Positions 1-12,031 of a stretch of 64,000 nucleotides of DNA are shown piece by piece. The stretch is from Anarhynchus alexandrinus (taxonomy: Eukaryota; Chordata; Aves; Charadriiformes; Charadriidae), in assembly GCA_008711295.1 (NCBI GenBank), contig VUYV01000225.1, positions 72,577-136,576 on the forward strand, written 5' to 3'. Numbering within the stretch: the stretch's first letter is position 1; the number at the start of each line of letters is the position of its first letter. Position numbers and translations under genes: made by a program. The notes below the pieces were generated by a model. The model was not told where the DNA came from and did not search any database. It worked only from the letters and a program-made list of their open reading frames with translations.

Positions 1-1171
1 TGATATTCAGCTCTTCACCTTAGTGCCTTTTTCAGAAGTCCTCATGAAGGGTCCATTTATATTAAATCACAGAGTCATGGCGTCCTCAGTTCACCTATTG
101 CTTTTAATTAGCTGATTTTTAATATTCCACAGCAAAAGCACGCTTCACTTGAAGTTCCAAAAGTTTTAACAAGTATGAACGTTTCTAGAAGCCTTCTCCC
201 AAAAAAGGCTCAAAGTTTGAACCGTGTTTTTTAAATAATTTATTGAATCGCTAAATATAATTTCATTTGCTGTTAGCCGTGCAAATAGAAATCCTTTATT
301 TATAGGTGCCATTATGGGATTTCCAGCTATGGTGCTCAGTTCTCCTCCAGCTTTAGAAGGAGCTTAGCCATTGAAGAACCTCGCTGCAGATGATAAGACT
401 TTATTACGCCGTGGCAGAGAGGGCTGTGTGCCAACAGCAGATTGTCTGTTTATCCTATATCCATTTCCCACTTAGAAAACATAGCCGCTCTCGGAGGATT
501 AGCTACAGTGAGCTCTTTCAGTGGGGATTCAAACTCTGGCAAAAACGTTCCTGTAAAGAGCAAGAGAAAAAAAGACATCTGAGTGACACCTCAGTGCTCC
601 TTTTCCATTTTTTTTTCTTCCTAATAGCGTTTAGATTTTCACCTTCTTAATCATCTCCCAGGTGAGCGCCCGAGCCGACGGATTAGAGAAGCCAACTCAT
701 TCTTTTTCCCTTGCTGTATCCAGTAAGCAGTTAATTATTTGCGGCAAAGTGGAACAACTTCAAAGGGTTGGTTTGAGAGCACCTCACCGGTGCGAACCCA
801 ACCACCCAGCGGCTCCCGCGCCGCTGCGCGCCACGTGGGCTTCATCTCCAGCTGCTCCAGCCCCGGGTGAATTCAGTTAGAAAATTCAAGCAACGCCAAA
901 ACTAGTCCCTCCTGCCCCACTTCTGCATAAAAAAAAAAGGACTCGTCTCTCTTTACCCACTGAAATAAAGGGCGTAAATCTACTAAGTGTCTAAATATAA
1001 TTAAAAGAAAGAGGTGGCAGATCTTCAGCTGATGCACATTGCAGAGCTCATTGATTTTGGAGCTAAAACAATTTGTGCTAGCTGAAGCCCAGGCCCTAGT
1101 GAATATGCAAAGTATTACATGAAAAAGCAGTAGGTCTTTTGAGCATCTGTTTCTCCAAACTAGCCTGGGAA
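1..1171. other. Intronic sequence, no recognised element
   Basis: Mostly AT-rich single-copy-looking sequence with a more GC-rich patch near 780-870. The short open frames here have no recognisable domain and no exon-like splice context. I see no repeat family, RNA gene or promoter that I could defend. Confidence 0.5.
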
Positions 1172-1506
1172 CCTAAAGGGGGCCTACAGGAGAGCTGGGG
1201 AAGGACTTTTTACTGGGGCATGGAGTGATAGGACGAGGGGGAATGGCTTCAAACTGGAAGAGGGCAGGTTTAGATTGAACATTAGGAAGAAGTTTTTCAC
1301 TGTGAGGGTGGTGAGGCACTGGCACAGGTTGCCCAGAGAGGTTGTTGAGGCCCCATCCCTGGAGGTGTTCAAGGCCAGGCTGGACGTGGCCTTGGGCAAC
1401 CTGGTGTGGTGGGAGGTGTCCCTGCCTATGGCAGGGGGGTTGGAACTCGATGATCTTCAAGGTCCTTTCCAACCTAAACCATTCTATGATTCTATCATTC
1501 TATGAA
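1172..1506 (+). mobile_element. CR1 LINE, 5'-truncated 3' end
   Basis: The sequence matches the last 335 bp of the CR1 copies at 7708 (reverse) and 14369. It covers the C-terminal end of the CR1 reading frame ([19 protein letters not shown] in translation), then the 3' UTR and the tail ATTCTATGATTCTATCATTC. The 5' end is cut off, as is usual for CR1. The low divergence from the 7708 and 14369 copies suggests the same, fairly recent subfamily. No clear target duplication is visible. Confidence 0.93.
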
Positions 1507-2460
1507 TTTTTATTACGTTGCTGTTATAGCTAATAAAATTTCCAGTTTCTTCCTAAAAGAGGAACGCATTAAACAAAGGGTTCACCACTAACACACAGAG
1601 AACCCACACTGTGGGCACCCACTTAACTTTTACCTTTCTCCCTTCAAAGTAACGAAATAATCGCAGACTGACAGATTTTTTTAAGAAGGGTCCAGTGTGG
1701 TAATTTTATTTGACTTCCCGCCTAACAGAGATGAGAGAATTTCCCTGGAGCAGGTCCATATTTTGTACTCAGAAAAGTAACAGCTCTTGACTCAAAGAAC
1801 CCAATGGACAGAAAATCCACCAGAAGTCAAGGTCGCTTCCTCGAGTGGTTTATACCTTGCGCTTTTAAAATAAATAAAGAATAAAGAGAGAGACTACAGA
1901 CTTTTTAATTAGTACCTGAATTTATGTATTTAAATATCTTTCTACTAAATATCTTTCTAGTATGAACTAGGAGGTCTTTCCTTTTTGTTTTTCTGAATAT
2001 TTGTAGTGAACTGATCTTCCTAATCAATCTCTTGTTCGGAAGAGACTAAAATACATCAGGTATACAACGGCATTAACATGTGGCTACTCTTTTTTTTTTA
2101 ACTTTCTTTATATTTCCAATAACTTTAAGGACTTTGTCAGCATTGAACTGGGAGATAATGTTTGGTTTATTATCCGCTGTGAATTTCTGCTTTACAAAAT
2201 ATAACGCTTTACCTTCTCAGTGTGATCCGCGCTCTTTTATACAGTTGTATTAAAATATGTCAATTTTCTACAGCAAGAAGCCAATTTATCACTACGGGCC
2301 AGCCAATCCCCCAGTTGTTACTCAAAATAAAACTTTTCATAAATTCTAGAAACTTCTGCCTGGACCACAGGAAATCACATCTCTTCTAGTGCCCACAGAA
2401 AGTAGCACATACAGTAGCCACCATGTGGTGCATACATCTAAAGAGAGAATTTGCTTAAAT
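1507..2460. other. Intronic sequence, no recognised element
   Basis: AT-rich, with short poly-T and poly-A runs. No exon, repeat family or RNA gene is recognisable. Confidence 0.5.
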
Positions 2461-2705
2461 TTTATTTATTTGGTTTAGTAGAGGACAGATTAATTACACA
2501 GTGCACGAAAGTTAAAAAGATAAGAAAATTTGCTGATAGAACAATGAACTGCTGTAAAACGCATTTCTGGTGCCTGTTAAGNGTTTATTTATTTGGTTTA
2601 GGAGAGGACAGATTAACTACACAGTGCACGAAAGTGTAAAAAGATAAGAAAATTTGCTGATAAAACAATGAACTGCTGTAAAACGCATTTCTGGTGCCTG
2701 TTAAG
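2461..2705 (+). repeat. Near-identical ~121-bp direct repeat joined by one N
   Basis: Copy 1 (2461..2581) and copy 2 (2584..2705) match except for a few differences: GTAGAGGA vs GGAGAGGA, ATTAATT vs ATTAACT, AAGTTAAA vs AAGTGTAAA, and GATAGA vs GATAAA. A single N at 2582 lies exactly between them. The arrangement is what an assembler leaves when it fails to merge two overlapping contig ends or two alleles, so the duplication may not exist in the genome. Confidence 0.8.
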
Positions 2706-3629
2706 AGTCACTTAATTTTTTACCCTATCAAATCAAAATGAAGAGAATAAAGGTGACAGTGAAAAATGGGGTACAAAATGCTGCTATTGACAATTTTTTT
2801 CTCTCAGAAATTCCGTCATATTTTTCAGTAAAACCAGATGAATGAATTTAAAATAAAGGAGATTGTCAGTTTAAACAAAGAATAATGCTTTTTTCTAAAA
2901 ATCTGCAAAACAACTACGAAATGAACTTGTTTCTTATTTGTAAGTATTTAAAATTTATATGATTTAACTATAAAAAGTTCTTACTTTTGTTTGCTAAAAT
3001 CCTGTGTACTCTTGAACAGCAAATTGGTTTTGATAACCAGACATTGAACAGAATATGTGACAGCAAGACCACCACTACTGCCACTTTTTCTACTCTTATT
3101 TTTAAAATAGCTGTACATTGAAGAACCCATAAAAGGAAAAAAAAACAAAACCAAACCAACAATTATACAGCCTGCAGGACAAAAGAAGACAGCAAAACTG
3201 TACTATCTTGTTCACTGGTTATGGCCTCGTTAGGCTGAAGGGCCACACTGCAAGTACTTCAGGAGGGCTTCCTTTGGGCTCTCTCTGGACCGAGCGCTTT
3301 TCCCAGTTGGAGTGCATGAAGGGTCCTCCTAAAGAGTATATTCTGATTTAACGTAATTCAAAAGGATTCTCAGGTTCAAAAAATAACCCAGTGATTTCTT
3401 GCAGGTGTTGTTGGCAAGCTTCTATAGCATTTGTATGAGGAGGAATGTCTGCATCCCAGGGATGCTACGGGATATCTCCTCCGCTTTGAGTTGGGTTGCT
3501 TTGCTGGGGAGGGTACAGCAGAGATCCCTGAATTGGATGAACCACATCACCTTAAGGATTAGTCTGACACCGCTCCTGGACAACAAACCAGAATACCTCA
3601 CGCGGCATTCAACTGAATTAAAAATGCTG
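2706..3629. other. Intronic sequence, no recognised element
   Basis: Nothing is recognisable up to about 3.5 kb. The part from roughly 3500 may be a badly eroded 5' extension of the ancient CR1 that is clear from about 3630. Confidence 0.4.
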
Positions 3630-4885
3630 AAGATAGGCATATAATTAATGCCAGTCAACATGGCTGTATGGAATATAGGTCTTGTCAGCCAAACTCGATT
3701 TCATTCTCTCATGAAATTACAAGTCTAGTTGTAATAAATGTAGGATGTAATAGCATGGATGTAATAGACTTAATTAATGCATTTGACTTATTACTTCATG
3801 ACAGTCTGATTAAAAAATTAGCACTATACAATATCAATAGCGCACATGTTAAATGGATTAAGAATTGTCTAAATGACAGCTCTAAAAAAAATTGTTTAAA
3901 GGGAACAAGCATTGAATGGCAGCATTTTTATCTGTCCTCTGCAGGGACTGGTACAAACTCCGTTGCTGTTAAAGTCTTTCATCAATAATTTTAAAGAAAT
4001 AGAAAGTCTCAACTTACAGAATCTGTGGATAACTCAGACGAGAACGCTGATAGGATGGTCTTATAAAGCGATTAGTTGCTGTGCTGGGCCCACTCAATCA
4101 AAAATGTATTAAAAACAGCCATAAGTAAAATCTCTACTGACGGGAACAAGTGACATACACCGTACCTGCAAATGGGGAACAATCTTTGAGGAAAGTGCGA
4201 GGGTGGCAGCAGAGAAGCGAGTAAATACCGAATTTCGTTGCAATATTGCAATAAAATGGAAAAGTGACTGGATTGGGATGCCGAGGTAAAAAAGAGGTTG
4301 GCAGGAACAGCACTGGAGAGACCGATCCTGACGTTAAGTAGATCCTCAAAAATAGTTTCAGTGGCAGCCAGAAAGAGCACGATATGTTTACCTTTTCAAA
4401 AAGAAAACCTAGAGGTTTTTAATTAAAGGATATAAGTATCTTGGCAGGAAGAGAACAACTACGTGCAAAAGGGATCTTGGAACAAGCGATGAAAAGGCCT
4501 ATCGAGAGCCCGTGGTAGGAACGGAAACCAGGGAAATTCAAACGGAAAAGTAGGCACGTATTTTAAATACTGCAGATGGTTATCTGCTACAAAACACTGC
4601 ACTGCTCAGTTGCACCATTGGATCATTCCGTGCTCCTATAAACCTATTGGTTTTATAAACCAAGGGAAGCGGTCGATTCTTCATCTCCTGATGTTTTCAA
4701 CTCAAATCAGATTTCCTTCTGGGAGAGCCACTTCAGACAAATACCAGTTAAACTTAAAGGAAGAAGTTATAGAGCTTAATAAAATAGTAACGGGATGAAA
4801 CGTAATGACCTATGATATAAAAGATGTCAAATTAAATAATGCAGTGAGCCCTTAACAGCCTTAAATGCTGTGAATATATGAGTCA
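3630..4885 (+). mobile_element. Ancient, highly diverged CR1 (L3-like) copy
   Basis: An old LINE of the CR1/L3 group. Around 3640-3870 the frame reads AFDLLLHDSLIKKLALYNI followed by HVKWIKNCLND, which fits the reverse-transcriptase palm region of CR1-type elements (usual form: a Y-L-D-F-x-K-A-F-D block, then KL and KWI motifs); the first aspartate block is eroded here. Further on, homology is patchy. Near 4800-4885, GTAATGACCTATGATATAAA and a run ending in CTGTGAATATATGAG resemble the L3/CR1 3' UTR and tail. Divergence is far greater than in the other CR1 copies, so this probably predates modern birds. The 5' limit is approximate. Confidence 0.65.
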
Positions 4886-5170
4886 ATTGCCCCTCTTTTT
4901 CCTTTGTTCACTTAGCTTTAACGGAGCCTTTCTATCCCAAACACTGTTATCTGTACAAAGAGTTGGGGCTTTTGTATTATCTTCTTTTCATCACGGTTGA
5001 TGAGGTAGACTCTAACCTAACTTCTATAAATTTCTATATGATCTTTATATAGGTGAGTTAAAATCTTTCAGCTACAGTGTTGGGAACAGACACCATATTG
5101 CCACATTTACACAGTTCTTACTTAAAAGCCCAAACTTAACCCTAAACTTACACATCAGTAAACTTACACA
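4886..5170. other. Intronic spacer with a 16-bp tandem duplication
   Basis: TAAACTTACACATC occurs twice in a row at about 5143-5172, immediately upstream of a CR1 insertion. Otherwise nothing is recognisable. Confidence 0.45.
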
Positions 5171-5674
5171 TCCAGTTCTGGGCTCCCCGGGTCAAGAAGG
5201 ACAGGGATCTGCTGGAGAGGGTCCAGCAAAGGGCTACAAAGATGATGAGGGGATTGGAGCATCTCTCTGATGAGGAAAGACTGAGGGACTTGGGGCTTTT
5301 TGGTCTGGAGAAGAGAAGACTGAGGGGGGATCTTATTAATGCTTACAAATACTTAAAGGGGAGGGTGCCAGGGGGATGGGAACAGTCTTTGTTCAGTGGT
5401 GCCCAGTGACAGGACAAGAGGGAACGGGCACAAACTTGACCATAGGAAGTTCCATCTCAACCTGAGGAGGGCCTTCTCTCCTGTGCGGGTGGCAGAGCAG
5501 TGGCACAGGCTGCCCAGAGAGGTGGGGGAGTCTCCCCCTCTGGAGCCATTCCAAACCTACCTGGACGCCGTCCTGTGCAACTGCTGGAGGTGCCCCTGCT
5601 CTGGCAGGGGGGTTGGACTAGATGATCTCCAGAGGTTCCTTCCAGCCCTGACCATTCTGTGTGATTCTTTGTGA
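5171..5674 (+). mobile_element. CR1 LINE, 5'-truncated
   Basis: About 504 bp of the CR1 3' end. It starts in the C-terminal part of the reverse-transcriptase ORF (TCCAGTTCTGGGCTCC) and ends with a CTGTGTGATTCTTTGTGAT-type tail. The TTCTGTGAT tail, plus shared text with the copies at 16617 (reverse), 23331 and 52785 (reverse), places it in a different subfamily from the ATTCTATGATT copies. The reading frame is interrupted (frame changes around 5390). Confidence 0.93.
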
Positions 5675-5925
5675 TCAGATGGGCAAAGCTTTTAAATGTC
5701 AATAAATTATGTTTACTGACAAACCAGTTCCAGTCGGCACCAAGGAAATGCAATGCAGGCCTGTGCCATCCAGCCTGCGTGAATCTGAACACTATATTAG
5801 GTGAATATAGAAGAAACCACGTGGTGATGCACGTGAGAAACGCTAGCTTTAGGTTAGGACACATTAATTTCAAAGTGAATTAGTAAAATGAATGATTAAA
5901 TACGGAAGGAGTAATGGGAATCACA

Positions 5926-6581
5926 GAACTCAGCAAGTTTGCTGATGATACCAAACTAGGAGGGGTGGCTGACACTCCAGAGGGCCGCGCTGCCATCCAG
6001 CGTGACCTGGACAGGCTGGAGAGCTGGGCAGAGAAGAACCTAATGAGGTTCAACAAGAGCAAGTGNNNNNNNNNNNNNNNNNNNNNNNNNNNNNNNNNNN
6101 NNNNNNNNNNNNNNNNNNNNNNNNNNNNNNNNNNNNNNNNNNNNNNNNNNNNNNNNNNNNNNNNNNNNNNNNNNNNNNNNNNNNNNNNNNNNNNNNNNNN
6201 NNNNNNNNNNNNNNNNNNNNNNNNNNNNNNNNNNNNNNNNNNNNNNNNNNNNNNNNNNNNNNNNNNNNNNNNNNNNNNNNNNNNNNNNNNNNNNNNNNNN
6301 NNNNNNNNNNNNNNNNNNNNNNNNNNNNNNNNNNNNNNNNNNNNNNNNNNNNNNNNNNNNNNNNNNNNNNNNNNNNNNNNNNNNNNNNNNNNGGTTGGGG
6401 TGGCAGAGCAGTGGCACAGGCTGCCCAGGGGGGTGGGGGAGTCCCCTTCTCTGGAGGTTTTCAAGCCCCGCCTGGATGCAGTCCTGAGTGCTGTGCTCTG
6501 GGCAATCCTGCTTTGGCAGGGGAGTGGGACTGGATGATCTCTAGAGGTCCCTTCCAACTCTGAAAATTCCGTGATTCCATG
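5926..6581 (+). mobile_element. CR1 LINE with internal assembly gap
   Basis: The 5' part translates to [19 protein letters not shown], containing the F-A-D-D catalytic block of the CR1 reverse transcriptase. The 3' part (from 6393) encodes [19 protein letters not shown] and runs into the 3' UTR and the tail TTCCGTGATTCCATGA. The two ends belong to the same kind of element and orientation, and the 327-N gap between them is of the right order for the missing middle, so I read this as one copy. It is another subfamily, closest to the reverse copy at 24278. Confidence 0.88.
6066..6392. other. Assembly gap, 327 N
   Basis: A run of N inside a CR1 copy, most likely because reads from this repeat could not be placed. 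Frames translated as X across it mean nothing. Confidence 0.99.
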
Positions 6582-7707
6582 AACCTTTGCCTCATAACCA
6601 ACAGCAATCTTGTATTATTGACAGTGTCTTACATCGCCGTGGAGCGAAGAATTGGGGCATAACTGGTCTATATTGTATGTTTTCTGCAAAAATGGCATGT
6701 GAAAATAACCATTGCTCTTACAAAAACTTGAAGCTTTCCTCTTGGAAACAAAATCATATTTTGTAGACTTTCAAGTACTGAAAAATCACAACGTAGCTCA
6801 TAAACAGTAGTTTGGAGAGTGGTAAGAAATGAAAGAAGGTCAAAAATGTGGTCATGTGAACACACAATGGTACAATGAAGATATTGCACCGAAGACAGGT
6901 GGTTTTGAAAAATGTCACTGAATTTGTCACTTCCCTGGCTGGGACTGAAACACTTAATAGCATAAAGCAGTGCAAATCATTCGATTTCCTTCTCTAGACC
7001 AGGATCCAAGCTTTGGAAGAGTACAACAAAATATGAAGTCCATCATTTTTTATTCTAAATATACTTATTTCCAACTACTCAAAGAAAGCACAAGAAAATC
7101 TACTACTTGTTCCAAAGCCTTCCTAACAGCACAGTAACAGCACAGTATACAGTTTTCATTTATCTCTATATATTAACACTACATCTTTTGTTTATATGAT
7201 TTTTATAAGAGGAGCTAAAATCCACAATACATTTATTATATTTTCCTCACTCATTTTATATGGAAGATAATGCAAGAATTTTCTTTGATTTCATCACGTT
7301 CTACTTTGACATTGCTGCATTTCACATATGTATTTCTCTACCCTGTACTAGATAATAAGCATATCAGTAACACGGGAAAAAAACCTCAAAATCAGGAAAG
7401 ACAGACTTATATTTCTTTATAGAGTCTCCTTAGAGAAAAGTATGTCCAAAGTACATGATGAACTTGCTATCGATAGAGTAACGCATCATGAATGCACAGT
7501 TACTCTCCTGACTAAAATTATTCATACTACAAGAAAGATTTAGTGGTCTACAACATCAGAGTCTGTGGTTGGGGAGCAAACTCGAGTTACTCAGCTTAGG
7601 TGTCTGTTGCATACTTTGGATTGAGTGAATTTAGCTTCCTCAGAAGAAAAAAGTGTTGTCATTCAGAACTTAAGTCCTTGTATTCTGCAGTCCTCCTCAT
7701 TCACTTT
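6582..7707. other. Intronic sequence, no recognised element
   Basis: AT-rich sequence between two CR1 copies. I see no exon signal, repeat family or RNA gene. Confidence 0.5.
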
Positions 7708-8357
7708 CATAGGATCATAGAATCATAGAATGGTTTAGGTTGGAAAGGACCTTGAAGATCATCGAGTTCCAACCCCCCTGCCATAGGCAGGGACACCTCC
7801 CACCACACCAGGCTGCCCAGGGCCACGTCCAGCCTGGCCTTGAACACCTCCAGGGATGGGGCCTCAACAACCTCTCTGGGCAACCTGTGCCAGTGCCTCA
7901 CCACCCTCACAGTGAAAAACTTCTTCCTAATGTTCAATCTAAACCTGCCCTCTTCCAGTTTGAAGCCATTCCCCCTCGTCCTATCACTCCATGCCCCAGT
8001 AAAAAGTCCTTCCCCAGCTCTCCTGTAGGCCCCCTTTAGGGACTGGAAGGCCGCAAGAAGATCTCCCCGGAGCCTTCTCTTCTCCAGGCTGAACAGCCCC
8101 AACTCCTTCAGCCTCTCCTCATAGGAGAGGTGCTCCAGCCCTCGGATCAGCCTCGTGGCCCTCCTCTGGACACGCTCCAGCAGGTCCATGTCCTTCTTCT
8201 GTTGGGGACTCCAGAGCTGGACGCAGTACTCCAGGTGGGGTCTCATGAGAGTGGAGTAGAGGGGCAGAATCCCCTCCCTCGCCCTGCTGGCCACACTTCT
8301 GATGCAGCCCAGGATGCGGTTGGCCTTCTGGGCTGCGATGGCACATTGCTGGCTCAT
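7708..8357 (-). mobile_element. CR1 LINE with open 3' reading frame
   Basis: A 650-bp CR1 3' end on the minus strand. Read 5' to 3' on that strand, the frame stays open from the 5' truncation point through the C-terminal domain: [20 protein letters not shown], then [10 protein letters not shown], then [19 protein letters not shown], then [20 protein letters not shown]. No frameshift or stop occurs over about 215 codons. The tail is ATTCTATGATTCTATGATCC. Most other copies here are broken in frame, so this is among the youngest. It lacks ORF1, the endonuclease and the catalytic RT core, so it cannot move on its own. The frame carries on into flanking DNA on both sides, and those ends are not CR1. 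Confidence 0.95.
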
Positions 8358-11300
8358 GAATATTGCAATAGAAGAGAACTGGGGACAGAACACAGTGGCG
8401 TAAGACCTCGGGGTGTCTGACTTCAACTCACTGCCCCTTGCGTGGGGGTAAGACCTGTACTGAACTGCAGCTCAAACTTTGGCCACTAAGTAAAGCGCAG
8501 GGGTTGTTATGCCACTGCGTGACGTTCCAGCTTTAGCCTACTTCTGGTATCATCGATCTCTGCTGTCATACACTTAGGAATTCAGTAGCTCAGAAGATTG
8601 TTTCACTGCAAAGCTCCTTTGAAAAATTAAATTATTGAAATCACGTTGATATTTTTTATCATAACAGATAAACACAGTGAATAAAGATCTGCCCAGGAAA
8701 TATATCCTGTTATCCATGGGCATGAAGAACTTTGAGGCTAAAAGATTAATCCTACGTCACAGTTGCACCCTGCCTTTGTCCTAAGGATTTCAAAGTAATT
8801 TCTAAATTTGGATTCCATTATGCCCATTTTGCAGAGCATAATCCACTATTACATTGTGTTATTCATAATTAATTTTCCATATATGCAACATAATTTCTCC
8901 AAATACAACAAGCCCTCAGCTGACTGCATTTCTGCTCTTTTAAAACCCAAACGCAAAACCTTAACTAATATTAATATTCAGTGTAGGGCTATGGGAAACA
9001 ATGTTATCATGCTTAGATAATAAAAAATTCAGTTATGACATGATGCGTGGAATATATATGGTGATGCAATTTTGACTTCAGGTAAGAATTTCAAGAGGTA
9101 ATAATTTGACTGTACTACCTACCATTTAAAAAAAAAAAAATCTAACAAGCTCAATAAATCAGATGTTATCTTCAGCTGCATGAAATTAAGACACTAATTC
9201 AGTTGTGCCATGAAGACATGTAGTTTATTTGAGATGGCTTAGGACAAATTGTCTGGACTTTCGCTCCTGCTCCGGGGGGCAGCAGGTCTCCTGCACGCCC
9301 AGTGACAATTTGTCAGCCCCGCGTGGATGTCTCAGACACAGTATCTAAAGCATTTAAGCAACTAAACCATTCCCTTAATCTCTGTTTATTTTATTGTGAA
9401 ATCCACAGGCACAAATCGCAGCCCTCTGGCTCAGTTTTGGTCCAGACACAGATCTGCTATGTCATCTTGAGCAAGTACCCCAACATCTCCCTCAGGACTT
9501 TGCACGTGATATACGTGAAGTTGTCTCCAGATCCAACCCATTGCCATGGGTGAGGTGGCAGACTGTGATCCTTTCCGAAATGGAATCATTTGTTACGATT
9601 GAATCCTGGCTGAATTACAAAAATGCTACCTCGCTTATTGCCTCGGTGGATGTGAAGTCACATAATGGCTTTAGGACTTGTGTCATATCCTTCTCTTGCC
9701 AAAGACAATGTAGACCCATAACACAAATGGCTTCCCAAGTGAAGTGCCCCAGGACAAGAAGATGGCTGCAAAATGAGGGAGAACCGTTGAAACGCTGAAA
9801 TTTTCCTTAAAGAGCAGTGAATAAACCAAATGTTAACACAGTCCCCAAAACCTCTGAGAGACAGAGAGACAAAGGACAAGTCTTTGAAGAGCAGGAATCT
9901 TCTGGCCACTGCATCTGCCAGGGATGGAGGCAGTTGACTGCAGAGAATGACTCCAGAGCAGTTTTGCCGAGCCCATCCTCAAAGCACAGACTGTGGAAGT
10001 GGGTGCAAGGACCCAAAACCCCACTAAGTCACATGATCACAAATGATTAGGAAGCTGAGAGCTTTATTTCTAGGTTGCATTTCATATTTATGCTTCTTGT
10101 AGCTCCTAAAGCAAAAAAAAAAAAAAAGGTTGTTTTTAAAAAAGTCCAAGAATAAAAGTGTTCTTTAGCCTGAGTGCTGCTGAATCAGATAAAGCTTTAC
10201 TCAGTGGCTTCAACTGTGACTTGCTCCTGAGAAGGTAAACGGAATCAGGAATTGCCTTTTGGCTGGAAAGGGAGGGATGTTCCCGGAAAATTGTGAGCAG
10301 GTTCAGACGTAAGGAGTCGTAGAGAACAAATTCCCAGAAAAGAGTCTTCATGGGAGATTTGTTCCCCAAAAACCTGGCTGTAACATCCCAAACCAAAGCA
10401 GGACTGGGGCTCGGCTCTGGTAAGAAGGAAAAAGCATAGACAGAAAAGTGAAGAGAATATATATATAAATAAAATCCCTGGACTCAGAGCTGAAAACCAG
10501 CTTCAATCTATAAAGGGAATATTTTTCATTGTCAATTTAGCAGAAAATATAATCAATTTTTTGGCTTAAAAGTTTACAGCTTTTAGCAGCAAAGCCTCTG
10601 CATACAGTTACACAACACACAGAATTCCCTTCAATAAATGGGCAAAAAGGAAGGCAAAGAATAACAGACACGTGAAGAACACGTCGTGCATTGAGCACAA
10701 CTTTGAAAAGGGATAAATGGAGGTAAACAAAATACCTATTTATAGCAAGCTCAATGTAAGGAGTTGGAAAATGTTAAATAATGTGGAATATTAAAAAGAA
10801 GAAATGAGAGTAAGAGATTCTAATACCTATTCTTTTCCACTAGAATAACAAAAATTGGAGTTTTATCCTTTTCTCTCTGGAGTGATTTCAGTAAGAGGTT
10901 ACGACTCCGAGGAGATTTCTGAATGCAAGGTCAGATTGCTGAAATGCGCCAATTCCCCCTCTTTGTCAGTCGGAACACCAACATTGTGCTTGGAAAAAAA
11001 CTGTACGTGTCTTAATACCTGAGAATTGTAGGCTAGAGCGCAAAAAAAAAAGGGATAGATTGCTATATTTGTACTCTGAAAGCTTCTCTTTCATATATAA
11101 CTTTGATTAAACTAATCTGACAGTTATATGATATACATAAATATGTGGGATCGTGATTTCCCTCTTGACTTCCCAAAAACAAACATGCAAAAAAGCAGTA
11201 CAGGCAAATTGGTTTCACCAGAGACCTCTCCCAGACATCCAACTGAAAAGAGACAGCCACAGAGCAGAGAACGTCATGACAGACAGACATTCAGAGGGCT

Positions 11301-11934
11301 TCCAGCAAAATGAGAACGAGGATTAATATTCAGAATTAATTCACGCAAGACAAACACTTTTAAGCCCACCAAAACTAATAAAAGAACTCTAGAAAGTTCT
11401 CAAAATGCCCAAGCAACCCATTCTCTGTGAAAGCCTTGAACAGAAACAAATTGTATCAGTGATAAGAGCCTAAAAAAACACAAATCTTGACAATTTATAT
11501 ATCTAGAACGCAGCTATGAGAACGTTGGGGAAAAGTGAGTAAGTAGCCATCGCGCGTAGCGTGATGAGAGGCCAAAGCCTGGGCACAGAGACCAAACGGA
11601 GCACCTTTCAAAATGAACGCAGACGAGTACATTAAGGATCAGGAAAAAAATCTCCAAGTCAAAAGCATTAAAAATAGATTTAGTCATTTCGTTTACAGTG
11701 CTTTGGCAGAACTGCACCTCCCCTTTAAGAGCTTTTGAAATCCTAGCATTTATTTTACATACAAACTATAGCTCTTGCTGCTCTTAAAGTGATCCTCCTG
11801 AAAGATTATCGAGGGAGGGGGCTAAAAATTTGCCCAATATAAGTATTTAGCCCAGTATAAGTACTAAAATTGCAGTGAGGTCAGAGACAGGTAACCAAGG
11901 ACCAAGCAGGAACTGTGTGTATTTTCTGCACCAG
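8358..11934. other. Intronic sequence, no firm element
   Basis: About 3.6 kb with no recognisable exon. A weak SINE-like patch at about 9440-9510 is listed separately. There are A runs at 9127-9140 and 10111-10127. Other open frames show no domain. Confidence 0.45.
9440..9510 (+). repeat. Possible ancient MIR/CORE-SINE remnant
   Basis: TGCTATGTCATCTTGAGCAA followed by a pyrimidine-rich CCAACATCTCCCTCAGGACTTT stretch has the layout of the MIR core-to-tail block (a 'gac cttgggcaagt...cctc...tgcctcag'-like order). The match is weak, so it is offered only as a candidate. Confidence 0.2.
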
Positions 11935-12030
11935 TGTGGTGGACTGACCTTGGCTGGTTGCCAGACGCCCACCCAGCCGCTCTCTCACTCCCCTCGTCAA
12001 CAGGACAGGCGGGGAAAACACGATGGAAGA
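11935..12030 (+). mobile_element. 5' end fragment of an avian LTR (probable ERVL type)
   Basis: Begins TGTGGTGGACTGACCTTGGC and continues through a pyrimidine-rich CCGCTCTCTCACTCCCCTCG stretch. I recognise this as the 5' end of an LTR family common in bird genomes. The fragment stops where the CR1 copy at 12032 begins, and I do not see its continuation on the far side of that CR1. It is therefore truncated rather than simply interrupted. The family assignment is from memory. Confidence 0.5.
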
Positions 12031-12031
12031 A

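Noticed and set aside
5880..6563. Long frames on both strands across 5880-6563
   Set aside because: They run through 327 N; only the CR1 parts at each end carry information.
7707..8426. 239-codon minus-strand frame as a possible gene
   Set aside because: It is the C-terminal reading frame of a truncated CR1 extended into flanking DNA at both ends. The same peptide recurs at 1172, 14369, 37534 and others.
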